Assembly (NCBI GenBank): GCA_016292135.1
Contig: JAEFAZ010000004.1
Location: 1-64,000, forward strand
Source: Saccharofermentans sp.
GTDB taxonomy: Bacteria > Bacillota > Clostridia > Saccharofermentanales > Saccharofermentanaceae
Length of the DNA stretch: 64,000 nucleotides
Reading direction: 5' to 3'
Shown: one piece after another, positions 51,301 to 59,777 of the stretch
Position numbering within the stretch: position 1 is the first letter of the stretch
Layout: every line of letters starts with the position of its first letter
Position numbers and translations under genes: made by a program
Notes under the pieces: model-generated
Seen by the model: only the letters and a program-made list of their open reading frames with translations
What the model was told of the DNA's origin: nothing
Databases searched by the model: none

Positions 51301-52936
51301 GATATACTGTCGTGTCGGTCACGACCTTCTCCCTGATGGAGTCGATAGGCGGGTTCGTGACCTGGGCGAACTTCTGCTTGAAATAATCGAAGAGCGGAGG
51401 ATCCTGCATCGACAGAGGCGGTACGGGAGCATCGATACCCATGGCAGCCGTAGGCTCTGAGCCGTTAAGGCACATGGGAATGATCTGGTTGTTGATGTTA
51501 CCGAAGCTGTAACCGAAGCACTTCTGCTGCTTTACGAGGTCTTCGCCTTCGATCCTCAAAGGCTTATGGTTTTCGATCGAAAGTTCCTTTAAGGGGACCA
51601 TATTGTGGTCGAGCCACTCACCGTAGGGATTTCTCTTTGAATAGTATTCCTTGATGTGATCGTCGTCAGTGATCTCGCCCTTGACGAGGTCAGCCAGGAG
51701 CATCTTGCCGGGGCGCAGACGGTCCTTCTTTATGACGGACTCAACGGGGATGTCAGGCAGAACGCCGACCTCGGAAGAGAGGATCAGGAAACCGTCGGAT
51801 GTCAGATAGTATCTTGAGGGCCTTAAGCCGTTACGGTCGAGGACCGCGCCGACCACGTCGCCGTCTGAGAATATGATCGAGGAAGGTCCGTCCCAGGGTT
51901 CCATCATGGTCGCATAGTACTGGTAGAACGCGCGCTTGTTGCGGTCCATAGTATCGATATGCTGCCAGGGCTCGGGGATCGTCATCATTACGCAGAGGGG
52001 CAGCGGAACGCCTGCCATGTTCATGAACTCGATCGTATTGTCGAGGCGGGCCGAATCGGAACCCGTAACATCCATCATGGGATAGATGTCATCGTATCTT
52101 CCGTCCAGGAAATCCGAGTGAAGGATGTTCTCTCTTGAGAGCATCTTGTTCATGTTGCCCGTGATCGTGTTGATCTCGCCGTTATGCACCATCATGCGGT
52201 TGGGATGGGCACGCTGCCAGCTGGGGTTGGTGTTCGTGGAGAACCTCGAGTGAACGATGCCCACGGCGGACTCATATTCGCCCGACATGAGGTCGGTATA
52301 GAAAGTACGGAGCTGCCCTACCAGGAACATGCCCTTGTAGACGATCGTCCTTGAAGAACAGGAACATACATATGTATCGGCGTTCTTGTTCTCGAATACC
52401 CTTCTTGCAAAGTAGAGCTTCCTGTCGAAATCGATACCCTTATCACAGCCTTCGGGGATCGCTACAAAACCCTGATAGATGTTGGGCATGCTCTCGTGAG
52501 CGACACTTCCCAGGACATCAGGATTAACGGGCACTTTTCTCCAGCCCAGAAACTCCATTCCTTCCCCTGCGACTGCTTCTTCGAAATCCTTTTTGGCAGA
52601 TTCGAGCCTTCCCTCATCCTGGGGGAAGAAGAACATGCCTATACCGTACTCGCGCTCTCCGGCAACCTTGATACCTGCTTCTTCCGCCTTCTTTGCGAAA
52701 AACTCATGAGAGATCTGAATCAGGATACCTACACCGTCACCGGTCTTACCCTCGGCATCCTTACCTGCCCTGTGCTCGAGTGTCTCAACGATCCTTAAAG
52801 CCTTGTCAACGACTTCGTGCGACTTTGTGCCGTCGATCTTGACTACTGCGCCGATACCGCAATTCTCATGCTCCATCGAAGGATCGTATAATCCTTGTTG
52901 GGGGTAAGCCTCCTGCGTTCTGTAATCATTAACCAT
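48365..52936 (-). CDS. gltB: Glutamate synthase large subunit
   Basis: 1523 residues. Makes glutamate from 2-oxoglutarate and glutamine. A propeptide of 25 residues precedes nucleophile C26 (MEHENCGIGAVV) of the class II glutaminase domain. The central domain is followed by the FMN synthase domain with the [3Fe-4S] cysteines in CVMMRVCNLDTCPVGVA, and the C-terminal GXGXG beta-helix (GGTAYVYD, CEYMTGGVAVILG). AAAGGCGG precedes the ATG. Together with GSIII it forms the GS-GOGAT cycle. The leader carries a consensus promoter, hexaloop hairpin and terminator like those of glnN and the GS-like gene. Confidence 0.97.
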   Translation of the reverse strand: MVNDYRTQEAYPQQGLYDPSMEHENCGIGAVVKIDGTKSHEVVDKALRIVETLEHRAGKDAEGKTGDGVGILIQISHEFFAKKAEEAGIKVAGEREYGIGMFFFPQDEGRLESAKKDFEEAVAGEGMEFLGWRKVPVNPDVLGSVAHESMPNIYQGFVAIPEGCDKGIDFDRKLYFARRVFENKNADTYVCSCSSRTIVYKGMFLVGQLRTFYTDLMSGEYESAVGIVHSRFSTNTNPSWQRAHPNRMMVHNGEINTITGNMNKMLSRENILHSDFLDGRYDDIYPMMDVTGSDSARLDNTIEFMNMAGVPLPLCVMMTIPEPWQHIDTMDRNKRAFYQYYATMMEPWDGPSSIIFSDGDVVGAVLDRNGLRPSRYYLTSDGFLILSSEVGVLPDIPVESVIKKDRLRPGKMLLADLVKGEITDDDHIKEYYSKRNPYGEWLDHNMVPLKELSIENHKPLRIEGEDLVKQQKCFGYSFGNINNQIIPMCLNGSEPTAAMGIDAPVPPLSMQDPPLFDYFKQKFAQVTNPPIDSIREKVVTDTTVYLGIAGNILEDKEENCRVLKINNPILTNLDMMKIRDSRIEGLKTADISMLYTKDETLEQALEALYRQADEAHDDGATILILTDRGVDEEHLAIPSLLAVAALETYLVRTRMNTAISIILETGEPCEVHHFATLMGFGASAVNPYLALDTIHDLINRGRVDKDYTQASEAYISAVVNGMVKIASKMGISTLQSYQGSKIFEALGIGEELMKDYFTDTASRIGGITLSDIEKRTRKLHDTGFDPAGLETTDDLRVIGRHKSRSGKEEHLYNPETIHLLQLATQKGDYETFKQFTSLIDGESKHVTLRSTLDFKFPEGGAIPLDEVESEESIMKRFKTGAMSYGSISKEAHECLAQAMNMIGGKSNSGEGGEDYDRIATAGTDHDTCSAIKQVASGRFGVTSKYLISAKEIQIKMAQGAKPGEGGHLPAGKVYPWIAKTRHSTPGVALISPPPHHDIYSIEDLAQLIYDLKNANKNARISVKLVSEAGVGTIASGVAKAGAGVILISGYDGGTGAAPASSIHNAGLPWELGLSETHTTLIRNNLRSKVVIEADGKMLTGKDVVIAAMLGAEEFGFATAPLVTMGCVMMRVCNLDTCPVGVATQNPELRKRFRGKPEYVVNFMRFIARNMREIMASLGIRTVDELVGRSDLLCEKQYEEGNVKARIDMSGILDNPFAGAPEVKQHFVKEDIYDFELENTVDEKVIIPHFESALEKGEPCEVELEVTNLNRTLGTLLGAEITRRYYNTLEEDTYKIRCKGAGGQSFGAFIPKGETIYLEGDANDYFGKGLSGGKLVLYPPKGSVFKADENIIVGNVALFGATSGSAFISGVAGERFCVRNSGATVVVEGTGDHGCEYMTGGVAVILGNTGKNFAAGMSGGTAYVYDTECDLYTKLNKQLVGFSRLKDKEDIELLKNLITEHYELTGSVKAKQILDNFDKELSNFKKVEPYDYTKMRLSIAKYLAQGETREQAEIEAFRENAAKR

Positions 52937-52962
52937 TGCAAAATACCGCCTTTACTTTTGCA

Positions 52963-53010
52963 TAAAAAATGCGCTTACCGACACCGGGACCTTCCCGGAT
53001 CAATAAGCGC
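52963..53010 (-). terminator. Leader terminator (attenuator) of gltB
   Basis: On the minus strand GCGCTTA (complement of 53004-53010) pairs with TAAGCGC (complement of 52971-52977) around an inner CCGGGA/TCCCGG hairpin, followed by ATTTTTTAT. It ends about 27 bases before the gltB start codon. Its 5' arm starts in the loop of the hexaloop hairpin at 53004-53019. Confidence 0.85.
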
Positions 53011-53019
53011 CTTTGCTTA
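53004..53019 (-). promoter_or_regulatory. ANTAR-type hexaloop hairpin in the gltB leader
   Basis: On the minus strand TAAGC-AAAGGC-GCTTA: a 5-bp stem and loop AAAGGC, identical to the glnN loop, with A at 1 and G at 4. The loop GC and 3' arm are shared with the terminator 5' arm, so the two folds are mutually exclusive. Confidence 0.75.
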
Positions 53020-53036
53020 ATATTCGATTACATAGA

Positions 53037-53065
53037 CTTATACTCGTTTAAAAAATAGATGTCAA
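53037..53065 (-). promoter_or_regulatory. Sigma-A promoter of gltBD
   Basis: Minus strand TTGACA (complement of 53060-53065), 17-base spacer, TATAAG (complement of 53037-53042). Near-consensus; the transcript starts about 12 bases before the hexaloop hairpin. Confidence 0.8.
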
Positions 53066-53124
53066 CCTCTGCCCTCCAACAGAATAAAGAAAGGTAATAA
53101 ATCGTTATCTTTTGTTGTATTTTT

Positions 53125-55125
53125 TTATTTCACGTTATTGTTGTACTTATAAAGGAAGGTTACCATCTGGCGCCTGAGGCACTTGCCCTGGGGCCTGAAT
53201 GTGCCGTCGTCATATCCTGCAACGATCTTCTTGGCAGATGCCCAGATGACCGCATCGTGATAATAGTCACCCTTCTCAACATCCGAGAAAGGATTCTTGG
53301 CTGATCCGACCGCAGGCTTGCCTGCCATCCTCCAGAGGAAGGTAACCGTCTGGGCTCTCGTGCAGACCTTGGACGGGCTGAACGCAGTCTTCGATGTTCC
53401 TGTCGTGATACCCTTCTCGACCGCCCAGATAACAGCCTTGTAGAAGTAGTCACTCTTTTCCACGTCTTTGAACTTGCAGGTGCTGCTGTTGGGAGCCGGC
53501 TCGCCGGAAAGCCTCCAGAGGAAAGTTACCATCTGGGCTCTCGTACACTCGTTTGCAGGCTTGAAATTCGTCTGCTTGTCGTAACCTTTGACGATATTCT
53601 TGTTAGTCAGATAGTATGTGGGTTCATACCAGAAATCTTTTTGGTCCGTCACGTCCTTATAGAGGATCTGGACCGATATCGATGCCTTGGCTCCGTCGGA
53701 TGTCTTCGCCGTGACCGTAACCTTGCCGGCCATGATCCCCTTAACGTTGCCGGATGAATCGACCGTAGCGATCTTGCTGTCGGATGACGAATAAGTCACG
53801 CTCTTGGAAGAAGGAGATACGGTAACCTGGGCTTTCGCGCTCCTGCCCGCAACGATCGTACCCGCAAGTTTCATCGTTATCTTTGTTCCCGAGGATGATG
53901 AACCCGAAGAAGTCTTGGGAGTGGGTGTCGCCGTAGGCTTGGCTGTCGGCTTCGGAGACGGGGTCGGATCGGCATCATTAACACTTGTAAAGATAACAGT
54001 ATAGTTCAGGCTGGTGGATGCTCCTGATGCATTCTTCAGACCTGAGATGCTTACCATATACTGGCCTTTAAGAGCAGATGTTCCTAGGAAGTCCGTGCCG
54101 GGAGCGAAGATGACACAGTATGTTATCGAGCCGTAACCCGCATTGCTCGTAACAAGGTAAGACTTCGTTTTGTCGGAATAAGCACTGCTCTTTATGGTGC
54201 ATGTCTTATTGTCGCTTACTCTCGTTATCTTTACCGTTATAGCGGAATCGACAGGCTCGGAATAATCAGCCGAGTTAAGGGAGACTGACCATGGATTGAC
54301 GGGACTGAAAGTCTCGGAAAGGTTATATCCCGAAGCAGGCCAGGCAATATATGTATATTTGCCCGGGTTTGATGTTGTCTTGTTTGCCCCGTATGAAGAA
54401 TCGTAGAAACTGTTATACGGATTGGAGAACACTCTGACAGCGGTGTAATACTCGTTCCAACCGTCTTTGACATATGCCGAACCGATACCCATGGTCTGAA
54501 CATAAGGATTCAAAAGCCACCTTCTGTGTCCGACACAGTTAAGATTTTGGCTGCTGCTATTATCGTCCATCTGCCCCGAAACAGCGGAATTTATAACATA
54601 TTTCTCATAATCAGACGAAGAATACAGAGCTGAAATGTTAGATGTCTGTGTCGTATACTCACCTCTGTTAAACATGCTCTGGGACATAGAGGACGGCTTA
54701 TTGTAGCTTCCGTTTTCGTAGAAAGGATAGTGGGATAACTGACCGTATGCGGCATCAAGCAGGGCACCGTATGAAGCATCGGTATTGAGCTTGTCGTCGA
54801 AAGTGATCGAGGGGACCCTTGCCGCATAGCGGTAGTAATTGATCCAGTCGAGGGCGCTCTGCCTGGCATCCTTGGTCAGGGTATATGTCTTATAAGGCGA
54901 CTTTGCCGATCCCTCAGTCTCGAAAAGCTTACTGTATGTCTTGATGTTCTTATATAGTTTCTTAAGTTGGGAGACACTCTTCTCCTGAGTGACTATGCCG
55001 GATACCGACTCAGTTGCAGCTGATAAGTTTTTGTCCTTGGCAGGCAATAAGCTGACCAGGGGGATCATGAGCGCTATTCCGGCGCACATCAGGACGGATA
55101 CTGCACTTCTCTTAATATTCAACAT
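53125..55125 (-). CDS. Surface protein: CAP/SCP domain, Big2 Ig-like domain and three SLH repeats
   Basis: 666 residues from the ATG at 55125 (AGAGGTG ribosome site; a GTG at 55134 is part of that site). A signal peptide (about 1-35) leads to a CAP domain (about 95-280; ALDWINYYRYAARVP, GHRRWLLNP), a Pro/Thr linker (PTPSPKPTAKPTATPTPK), a bacterial Ig-like Big2 domain (about 420-490; VTYSSSDSKIATVDSSGNVKG) and three S-layer homology repeats (about 497-666; each with a CTRAQMVTFLWR-type core). SLH repeats bind secondary cell-wall polymers, so the CAP domain is displayed on the surface. Its function there is unknown. Confidence 0.93.
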   Translation of the reverse strand: MLNIKRSAVSVLMCAGIALMIPLVSLLPAKDKNLSAATESVSGIVTQEKSVSQLKKLYKNIKTYSKLFETEGSAKSPYKTYTLTKDARQSALDWINYYRYAARVPSITFDDKLNTDASYGALLDAAYGQLSHYPFYENGSYNKPSSMSQSMFNRGEYTTQTSNISALYSSSDYEKYVINSAVSGQMDDNSSSQNLNCVGHRRWLLNPYVQTMGIGSAYVKDGWNEYYTAVRVFSNPYNSFYDSSYGANKTTSNPGKYTYIAWPASGYNLSETFSPVNPWSVSLNSADYSEPVDSAITVKITRVSDNKTCTIKSSAYSDKTKSYLVTSNAGYGSITYCVIFAPGTDFLGTSALKGQYMVSISGLKNASGASTSLNYTVIFTSVNDADPTPSPKPTAKPTATPTPKTSSGSSSSGTKITMKLAGTIVAGRSAKAQVTVSPSSKSVTYSSSDSKIATVDSSGNVKGIMAGKVTVTAKTSDGAKASISVQILYKDVTDQKDFWYEPTYYLTNKNIVKGYDKQTNFKPANECTRAQMVTFLWRLSGEPAPNSSTCKFKDVEKSDYFYKAVIWAVEKGITTGTSKTAFSPSKVCTRAQTVTFLWRMAGKPAVGSAKNPFSDVEKGDYYHDAVIWASAKKIVAGYDDGTFRPQGKCLRRQMVTFLYKYNNNVK

Positions 55126-55205
55126 AAACTTCACCTCTCATTCATGCCGGGATCATCTGACCCTATAATGAGATTTTACACCCCCGTATTGTTGAATGTG
55201 TTAAC

Positions 55206-55230
55206 AGAGCCCCCGAAGAATGGGGGCTCT
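55206..55230 (-). terminator. Hairpin after the TIM-barrel/ligase fusion gene
   Basis: AGAGCCCCC (55206-55214), loop of 7, GGGGGCTCT (55222-55230), a perfect 9-bp stem 32 bases after the stop of the 55262 gene. The T run is poor (TGTTAAC on the minus strand). Confidence 0.55.
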
Positions 55231-55261
55231 TGTAAACTTTCAGTAAAAGATAGTTTGGGGA

Positions 55262-57790
55262 TCAGGCTGTCTCTATCTTGCTCGCATCCTCGAGGGATCT
55301 TCTCTCGACTGCCTGCTCACGCATCTTGTACTTTAAGATCTTGCCTGCAGCGTTCATCGGGAAGTCGTCCACGAAGTCAACGTAACGGGGAACCTTATGC
55401 TTAGCCATATGGTCTCTTACATAGTCCTTGATCTCTTCTTCCGTTGCTTCCTCGCCGGGATTCAGGATAACGCAGGCCATGATCTCCTCGCCGTAATCCT
55501 TGTCGGGAACGCCGATGACCTGAACGTCGCGGATCTTCGGATAGGTATAAAGGAAGTCCTCGATCTCCTTGGGGTAGATGTTTTCGCCGCCGCGGATGAT
55601 CATGTCCTTGATACGTCCCGTGATCTTGTAGTAACCGTCCTCAGGGCGCTTAAGGGCAAGGTCGCCGGAGTGGAGCCAGCCGTCCTCATCGATCGCTGCA
55701 GCCGTAGCCTCAGGCATCTTGTAGTAACCCTTCATGATGTTGTAACCCCTTGCGCAGAACTCGCCGGGAACACCGTCAGGCAGTTCTTCGCCTGTCTCGG
55801 GATCAACGATCTTGGTCTCTACGCCGAAGATGGAAGGCCCTACGGTATTTACTCTCTGCTCGATGGTATCGGTCGTCTTGCTCATTGTCGTAGCAGGGGA
55901 TGCCTCAGTCTGGCCGTAAGTGATAACGATCTCAGGCATGTGCATCTTCTCGATTACTTCCTCCATCGTCTTGATCGGGCAGGGTGATCCTGCCATGATG
56001 CCCGTTCTCATGTAGGAGAAGTCGGTCTTGGGGAAGTTCTCGTGACCCAGCATAGCGATGAACATGGTCGGAACGCCGTGGAAGCATGTGATCTTCTCGC
56101 GGTTGATGCAGTCAAGACCTTTTCGCGGTGAGAAGGCCGTGATAGGGCTCATCGTAACGCCGTGCGTAACAGATGCGGTCATTGCGAGGACCATTCCGAA
56201 GCAGTGGAACATAGGAACCTGGATCATCATGCGGTCAGCCGTGGAAAGATCCATGCAGTCGCCGATCGCCTTACCGTTATTAACAACGTTGTAGTGTGTG
56301 AGCATAACGCCCTTGGGGAAGCCTGTCGTACCGGATGTATACTGCATGTTGCAGACATCGTGCTTGTCGACCGTACGGCGGAGCTTCTCGACTTCCGTGT
56401 AAGGAACCTTCTCGCCTTCCGCGACAGCCTCTTCCCAGGTATAGCAGCCGGGAACGCGGGACTGGCAGGTGATGATGTTCTTTAGGACGGGAAGTCTCTT
56501 GGAATTGAGGTTGCCCGGGCGGGATGCCTTGAGTTCGGGGCAGATCTCGTTCATTATCGCGATGTAATCGGAGTCCTTGAAACCGTCGATCATGACGAGG
56601 GTGTGCGTATCGGACTGCTTTAAGAGGTACTCGGCCTCGTGGATCTTATATGCCGTGTTGACGGTTACGAGGACAGCGCCGATCTTGGTCGTTGCCCAGA
56701 AAGTGATGTACCACTGGGGAACGTTGGTCGCCCAGATGGCAACGTGATCGCCCTTGCCGACACCCATCGCGAGAAGTGCTCTTGCGAAGTTGTCTACGTC
56801 GTCACGGAACTCTGGGTAAGTTCTCGTATAGTCAAGCTCTGTATATCTGAATGCGTATTGGTTAGGGAACTCCTCGCAGATACGGTCCAGGATATCCGGG
56901 AATGTATAGTCTAAGAGTGTCTCCTTGGGCCAGGGATAGTAGCCCGTGTCACGCGTATCTCGCTGGAGGCTGTGCTTGTGGCGGGTCTTGTAGGGCTCCA
57001 TGAAGGAAGCGAAATGAGGGACCGCGATACCTGCATCAAGAAGATCCTTAGCCCATCTGTGGACCCACTCGAAAGTAACATAACCCTGATAGTTGATGGA
57101 GTCGAGCGCTTCGAACATCTCATCGAGGGGCATGTCTCCTTCGCCCATGAGCTTGTAGGAGACCTTGCCGCCCTCAGCCATTACACTGTCCTTGACATGT
57201 GTGTACTTGATGTACTCGCCAAGGTTGGCAACAGTTACAGCGGGTGCCTCATTAAAGAATCTGTAGGGGTGGTGCATATCCCAGAGGGCTGCGATCTTAC
57301 GGTTCGCAACACGGTCCAGGAGAGCCTTGAGCCTTGCCGTGTCGGCATATACGCCGTTGGTCTCGACAAGGAGAGTTACGTTGTATTCTTCAGCGATCGG
57401 GATAAGCTTCAGCAGGGCTTTGTAGACAACGTCATCGTCTATCGCCTTCTCAGGTGCCGGATTCTTGTCTCCGAGGAGTCTTATATAGCTTGAGCCCAGC
57501 TTGGAAGCGAGCTTGGCATAGGAAGTAACTTCCTCGATTACCATGTCGATATTGTCCGGTTCAGACAGGACCGTAGCGGAAGACAGGCAGGGGATCTCGA
57601 TGCCGAGGGAATCGAGCTTTGCTTTTGTCGCATCTACGTTATCATCGCGAAAAGGCGCCGCCTTGTAAGAGAATATATCCTGACCGAGACCGCGAAGTTC
57701 GATACCGTCGAAGTTCAGGTCTTTCGCCATGGAGTATATCTCTGCCCAGGGATAATCCGGGCAAGCCAATGTCGAAAATGATGTCTTCAT
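55262..57790 (-). CDS. Fusion of a sugar-isomerase-type TIM barrel with an AMP-forming acyl-CoA synthetase
   Basis: 842 residues from the ATG at 57790; the TTG at 57805 lies inside the GGAGAAGG ribosome site. Residues 1-265 match the xylose-isomerase-like TIM barrel (AP_endonuc_2; FDGIELRGLG, LLVETNGVYAD, ALWDMHHPYRFF, YIKYTHVKDS, YVTFEWVHRW), whose Glu/His/Asp residues bind a metal. Residues about 295-830 are an acyl-CoA synthetase: MQYTSGTTGFPKGVMLTH, VITYGQTEASP, GWLHSGDLALKRPEDGYYKITGR and PMNAAGKILKYKMRE. The ligase half is closest in style to medium/long-chain acyl-CoA ligases. The reading frame is uninterrupted and both halves look intact. The combined role is unknown. Confidence 0.88.
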   Translation of the reverse strand: MKTSFSTLACPDYPWAEIYSMAKDLNFDGIELRGLGQDIFSYKAAPFRDDNVDATKAKLDSLGIEIPCLSSATVLSEPDNIDMVIEEVTSYAKLASKLGSSYIRLLGDKNPAPEKAIDDDVVYKALLKLIPIAEEYNVTLLVETNGVYADTARLKALLDRVANRKIAALWDMHHPYRFFNEAPAVTVANLGEYIKYTHVKDSVMAEGGKVSYKLMGEGDMPLDEMFEALDSINYQGYVTFEWVHRWAKDLLDAGIAVPHFASFMEPYKTRHKHSLQRDTRDTGYYPWPKETLLDYTFPDILDRICEEFPNQYAFRYTELDYTRTYPEFRDDVDNFARALLAMGVGKGDHVAIWATNVPQWYITFWATTKIGAVLVTVNTAYKIHEAEYLLKQSDTHTLVMIDGFKDSDYIAIMNEICPELKASRPGNLNSKRLPVLKNIITCQSRVPGCYTWEEAVAEGEKVPYTEVEKLRRTVDKHDVCNMQYTSGTTGFPKGVMLTHYNVVNNGKAIGDCMDLSTADRMMIQVPMFHCFGMVLAMTASVTHGVTMSPITAFSPRKGLDCINREKITCFHGVPTMFIAMLGHENFPKTDFSYMRTGIMAGSPCPIKTMEEVIEKMHMPEIVITYGQTEASPATTMSKTTDTIEQRVNTVGPSIFGVETKIVDPETGEELPDGVPGEFCARGYNIMKGYYKMPEATAAAIDEDGWLHSGDLALKRPEDGYYKITGRIKDMIIRGGENIYPKEIEDFLYTYPKIRDVQVIGVPDKDYGEEIMACVILNPGEEATEEEIKDYVRDHMAKHKVPRYVDFVDDFPMNAAGKILKYKMREQAVERRSLEDASKIETA

Positions 57791-58028
57791 CTTATCCTTC
57801 TCCAAAATAATCTGTTCGGTTTTCCGGAGGCGCGCATAGACATACGCGCACTCAGGGACTTTAATACTATGTATTTGCGGTCAAAAGTTCAAGATGTTCA
57901 GGGCTTTTGGCACAAAAACATAAATATTATTTTATGCAAAGTTGATAAACAGAGTGCATTAAAGCCTTTTTGCTCTTATAATAGGCATATCCCGTCAGGG
58001 AAAAACCAAAGGAGATGCGATAAGGACA

Positions 58029-59768
58029 ATGCCGCAACTATCCACACTCGACATGTTCAAACTGCAGTTATCCCGCAAGGGAACACACAAGCTCAGCGAT
58101 GATGAAGTATCGCGTGTGCAGGATATCACATACTCCATTCTTTGCGATGTCGCAGACCTTGCAGATCGTCTTAACATCCCCTTCACGCTGGGAGGCGGCA
58201 GCGCACTTGGCGCCGTAAGACACGGAGGCTTCATCCCCTGGGATGACGATGTCGACATAAATGTCGAAAGACGCTATATCAAGAGACTCCTCGATGCGAT
58301 CGAAGAAGAGCTGGGCGACAAGTATCTTGTCATGGCTCCCGACCGCACTCCTGATTACATCTACACTTTCTGCCAGGTCCAGAAACGCGGAACGACCTTC
58401 CGCGAGAGCCTGTCACAGAGGGACGGCGAGTGCGGCATCAAGATCGATATATGGATCCTGGAGAACACCTACGACAATCCCGTGCTGCGTTTCTTCCACG
58501 GAATAGGCTGTGACTTCAACAGCCTTCTTCTGTCCTGCATAAGGATCCACGACAGGAAGGACGAGTATCTTGCCCTCGCGGAAGGCAACAGCAAGGCGAC
58601 CTCTTCCATCAAGCTCAAGAGCGCCATAGGTGCGCCTTTCGCACCTTTCTCAAGACACAGGATCAGAGCGGCACAGAAGTGCTTTTCGAGATGCCGTGAT
58701 AACGGGTCACGTTATGTGACATTCCCTTCCGGCCGCAAGCACTTCTTCGGCGAACTCTACGAACGCAGCAGTTACTGCAAGACCGAAGGATTTAAGTTCC
58801 GTGACAGGACCTTCCGGGTCACATCCGGATACGATACATACTTCAAGGCTCTCTACGGAAACGGTTACATGACGCCTCCGCCGCCGGAGAAGAGGGAAGC
58901 GCACGTCATATACGATCTTGATTTCGACGGGCCCGTAAAGCTCGGCCTTAAAGAATTCCAGTCCGAGCTCCTCAAGGCGACCGACGAGTTCGACAAGTTC
59001 TGCACCTATCATAATCTCACCTGGTATCTCGTGGGAGGGTCTCTGCTCGGAGCATTCCGTCACTCGGGCTTCATACCCTGGGACGATGACATCGATATCG
59101 GCATGCCGAGAGAAGACTACGACAGGTTCATCAAACTTACTGCCAAGGACGGCTTGACTCCCGAGATAGGCGTCATATCGGGCGACCTCGGAACATATAC
59201 CCTTCCTTTCGCCGAACTCGTGCTTAAAGACCTCACCGTATCAAGAGGATCCACGGAATATATCCGTCCTTCCATGCAGATATTCAAAGCGGTCGTTGAC
59301 GTATTCCCGCAGGATGCATGGCCTTCCGAGGACAACTCCTGCATTAAGACCGCAAAGACTGCCGAGAAATACCTATTTAAGATTCGCATGTCGAGAGCAA
59401 GGTTAGGAAGAGGCACGTCATTCGTACGCAAGGTCGGCAAGACCTTCGCGGTCATACCGGCAAGGATCGTCGGCAATAAGCGATACAACAGGAAGTTCAT
59501 CCAGTATGCCAAGTCTTTCGGCGATTACGGGACAGCCCGCTATGTCGGATCGATAACATACGCCATAGACGGTATGGGCGAACGCTGCGACGGCGCCAAG
59601 GCAAGGAAGATAATCCGAGTTCCTTTCGAGGACAGGACTTACCCGATCCCCATGTCATACGATGAATATCTGACCGGAAAATACGGTGACTACATGACGA
59701 TCCCTTCAGAAGGTCAGCGCAAGACCCATGAGATGGAAGCCTACAGGGCCAATCCCCGTAAGTCCTGA
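58029..59768 (+). CDS. Tandem LicD-family protein (two nucleotidyltransferase-like domains)
   Basis: 579 residues with two LicD domains in one chain. Each has the LicD core: GGGSALGAVRHGGFIPWDD (about 55) and GGSLLGAFRHSGFIPWDD (about 335), followed by the DxD of DDDVDINV and DDDIDIGM. LicD enzymes transfer phosphocholine or similar phospho-substituents onto teichoic acids or surface polysaccharides. No membrane span or signal peptide. AAGGAG is present upstream of the ATG. A family 2 glycosyltransferase lies further downstream, consistent with a cell-surface polymer role. Both active sites appear intact. Confidence 0.9.
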   Translation: MPQLSTLDMFKLQLSRKGTHKLSDDEVSRVQDITYSILCDVADLADRLNIPFTLGGGSALGAVRHGGFIPWDDDVDINVERRYIKRLLDAIEEELGDKYLVMAPDRTPDYIYTFCQVQKRGTTFRESLSQRDGECGIKIDIWILENTYDNPVLRFFHGIGCDFNSLLLSCIRIHDRKDEYLALAEGNSKATSSIKLKSAIGAPFAPFSRHRIRAAQKCFSRCRDNGSRYVTFPSGRKHFFGELYERSSYCKTEGFKFRDRTFRVTSGYDTYFKALYGNGYMTPPPPEKREAHVIYDLDFDGPVKLGLKEFQSELLKATDEFDKFCTYHNLTWYLVGGSLLGAFRHSGFIPWDDDIDIGMPREDYDRFIKLTAKDGLTPEIGVISGDLGTYTLPFAELVLKDLTVSRGSTEYIRPSMQIFKAVVDVFPQDAWPSEDNSCIKTAKTAEKYLFKIRMSRARLGRGTSFVRKVGKTFAVIPARIVGNKRYNRKFIQYAKSFGDYGTARYVGSITYAIDGMGERCDGAKARKIIRVPFEDRTYPIPMSYDEYLTGKYGDYMTIPSEGQRKTHEMEAYRANPRKS

Positions 59769-59777
59769 TATTCTTTA

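Noticed and set aside
50852..51460. 202-codon frame antisense to gltB
   Set aside because: Lies wholly inside the conserved gltB gene; explained by codon bias of the real strand.
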